Source: an uncultured Thermoleophilia bacterium
Lineage (GTDB): Bacteria > Actinomycetota > Thermoleophilia > UBA2241
Length of the DNA: 7,263 bases
NCBI GenBank assembly: GCA_903921965.1
Contig: CAIXSE010000359.1
Span: forward strand, 1 to 7,263
Direction of reading: 5' to 3'
The notes under the pieces are model-generated. The model was not told the origin of the DNA. It saw nothing but the letters and a program-made list of their open reading frames with translations, and ran no database searches. This document shows positions 5,961 through 7,263 of this stretch, piece by piece; positions within the stretch are counted from its first letter, which is position 1; every line of letters starts with the position of its first letter. Position numbers and translations under genes: made by a program.

Positions 5961-7263
5961 CACAGGGCTCCCCACGTGTGCTGCGCCGGGGCCGGCGGGC
6001 GCGGCAGGATGCGGCCGCGCGCGGGGAGGGCGATGTACGGCACGCGCGGCAGGCCGACGGGCACGCCGGCCACGCCGTCGGGCAGCGACGGCAGCACCCG
6101 GAAGGTCGTCGCGAAGTCCATCCACGGCAGCCAGAGCGTGACCGGGTCGCCGTCGGCAAGGCCGAGGCGCTCGGCCGCGGCCGCGTTGGCGGCCACGTAC
6201 GGCCGCGGGGCGCGCGCGGCGATGCCGGGTTCGCGCGCGCTCAGTTCGTCGGAGCCGAAGAAGTGGTGCACCGGCACCAGCAGGAGCTCGCCGCCGGGGT
6301 GCGGCGCGAAGCGCGGCGGCGCCGGCACGTCCTGCGGCCGCGCGGCGGCCGGGCCGTGCGCGCCGTCGAGCAGGCGCACGCCGCCGGAGCCGCCGCGGAG
6401 CGGGCCCATCACCTCTTCCTGCAGCTTGTGCAGGCCGTTGTTGGAGTTCCAGCCCGGCGCCCAGACGCGCGCCAGCAGCGGCGCCGGGGATTCGAAGGGC
6501 CTGAGGCCCTCGAGCGAGAAGGCAAGCGGCGAGTCGCCGTCCGGCGCCGGGCCCGGCTCGTGCATCGTGCGGTCGGCGTCGAGCGCCGTGCGGCCGCTGT
6601 TGCGCTGCGCCTGGCGGGCGACGCGGCGCCCGTCCTGCCGCCAGCCCGGCGGCGGCGCGGCGGCGGCGACGCCGCGGAACTGCGGCAGGTCGTGCTCGAG
6701 CGCGGCGAGCACGTCGGTGTCGTCGGTCCAGCCGCGTGCCTCTTTGACGTCGCCGCGCAGCATCAGGTCGCGGAGCCAGCGCCAGGCTTCCTGCGTCTCG
6801 CCGCGCGGCGGCAGCACCGCGAACGAGCGCTGGGCGCGGCCCTCGTTGTTCACGTACGTGCCGGTGGAGTCGGCGAAGGTCGGCACCGGCAGCACCACGT
6901 CGGCGTGCCCGGAGATGGTGTCTTCGAGCGCGGTCAGCACGAGCAGGTCGGGCGCGCGCCGCACCATGTCGTCCACGAGCAGTGGCGCGGCGCGCCGGTA
7001 CAGGTCGTTGCCGAGCATGGCGACCACGTCCACCTCGCCGCGGGCAACGGCGGCGATGGCCTGCGAGAGGCGGCCGGCCTCCATCATGCGGAGCCCGGCG
7101 CTGTTCACCTCGGGTACCGTGAGCACCAGGCGGGCGGGCTCGCGTGGGGCGGCGAGGACCTCGGCGGGAGGCGTGTCGCCGGCCGACGCCGTGCCACCCG
7201 GCTCCTCGCCGGCCGCCGCGGCTCCGGCCGGCGCCTCGTCGCGCGGCAGGGCCGCGGCGAGCC
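5960..7263 (-). CDS. nuoG: NADH-quinone oxidoreductase subunit G, C-terminal part (partial, 5' end outside window)
   Basis: NuoG is the large peripheral-arm subunit of complex I. It carries Fe-S clusters in its N-terminal part (outside the window) and a molybdopterin-oxidoreductase fold in the rest. The reading frame is open from the window edge and gives 433 residues to a TGA at 5962-5960. Visible blocks shared with E. coli-type NuoG, in window residue numbers, are GNDLYRR (84-90), TYVNNEGRAQRSF (135-147), NSGRTAL (221-227), WAPGWNS (267-273) and FFGSDELS (334-341). The last ~80 residues are the molybdopterin-dinucleotide-binding-like C-terminal domain; known NuoG proteins do not need Mo for activity. 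The first ~44 residues seen are Ala/Pro/Gly-rich, where E. coli has a short stretch. The stop overlaps the nuoH start by one base. A GTG at 7126 could open a shorter frame, but the frame continues upstream with coding-like codons, so it is internal. Identity is near certain; the N-terminal clusters cannot be assessed. Confidence 0.95.
   Translation of the reverse strand, partial: LAAALPRDEAPAGAAAAGEEPGGTASAGDTPPAEVLAAPREPARLVLTVPEVNSAGLRMMEAGRLSQAIAAVARGEVDVVAMLGNDLYRRAAPLLVDDMVRRAPDLLVLTALEDTISGHADVVLPVPTFADSTGTYVNNEGRAQRSFAVLPPRGETQEAWRWLRDLMLRGDVKEARGWTDDTDVLAALEHDLPQFRGVAAAAPPPGWRQDGRRVARQAQRNSGRTALDADRTMHEPGPAPDGDSPLAFSLEGLRPFESPAPLLARVWAPGWNSNNGLHKLQEEVMGPLRGGSGGVRLLDGAHGPAAARPQDVPAPPRFAPHPGGELLLVPVHHFFGSDELSAREPGIAARAPRPYVAANAAAAERLGLADGDPVTLWLPWMDFATTFRVLPSLPDGVAGVPVGLPRVPYIALPARGRILPRPPAPAQHTWGAL
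5968..5973 (-). promoter_or_regulatory. ribosome binding site of nuoH
   Basis: GGGGAG on the minus strand, 7 bases before ATG 5960, inside the last codons of nuoG. Together with the TGATG overlap it fixes the nuoH start and implies coupling of nuoH translation to nuoG. Confidence 0.7.

Noticed and set aside
5961..6125. N-terminal extension of nuoH back to an upstream ATG at 6125
   Set aside because: The added ~55 residues are Arg/Ala-rich and lie in the coding sequence of the conserved NuoG C-terminus. ATG 5960 has a good ribosome site and gives the normal NuoH length.
4993..6159. 388-codon minus-strand frame overlapping nuoH and the nuoG end
   Set aside because: It is a +1/+2 shadow of nuoH; the Arg/Ala/Gly-rich product has no recognisable motif, while the nuoH frame contains all family blocks.
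6632..6674. GCC/CGG-rich tract in nuoG as a possible hairpin or terminator
   Set aside because: It is within conserved coding sequence, encodes an Ala/Pro linker, and has no T run on either strand.

Overview
This window is a continuous stretch of a respiratory complex I (proton-pumping NADH:quinone oxidoreductase, Nuo/NDH-1) operon. All genes lie on the minus strand, so the transcription order runs from high to low coordinates: nuoG (3' part only), nuoH, nuoI, nuoJ, nuoK, nuoL, nuoM (3' end cut off by position 1). This is the canonical bacterial gene order. No RNA gene, mobile element, CRISPR array, promoter or terminator is visible, and there is no intergenic gap longer than about 10 bases.

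The DNA is very GC-rich and nearly every codon ends in G or C, as in GC-rich Myxococcota, Acidobacteriota, Gemmatimonadota or some Proteobacteria. By recalled comparison, the proteins are of the Escherichia coli/Pseudomonas type: NuoI, NuoL, NuoH and the NuoG C-terminal region match the E. coli proteins over long blocks. A Gram-negative bacterium with an E. coli-type 14/13-subunit complex I is the best guess; the phylum cannot be fixed from this window.

Layout (high to low coordinate): 7263-5960 C-terminal part of NuoG, the large iron-sulfur/molybdopterin-fold subunit of the peripheral arm; 5960-5007 NuoH, the membrane subunit forming the quinone chamber; 4996-4277 NuoI, which carries two [4Fe-4S] clusters next to the quinone site; 4280-3699 NuoJ and 3699-3391 NuoK, small membrane subunits of the proton path; 3387-1495 NuoL and 1487-1 NuoM, the antiporter-like proton-pumping subunits. 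Genes are joined by stop/start overlaps (nuoG/H 1 base, nuoI/J 4 bases, nuoJ/K 1 base) or by gaps of 3 to 10 bases, with Shine-Dalgarno sequences lying in the preceding gene's end. This implies one transcript and translational coupling.

Together the products pass electrons from NADH (through the NuoEFG module, mostly outside the window) along NuoG and NuoI to quinone at NuoH, and couple this to proton translocation along NuoH-J-K-M-L and NuoN (expected just beyond position 1). Key charged residues are intact in all pump subunits, so the complex looks functional. I see no new system here. The departures from the E. coli proteins are low-complexity Ala/Pro-rich additions: an N-terminal extension on NuoI, an acidic C-terminal tail on NuoJ, and a linker in NuoG.
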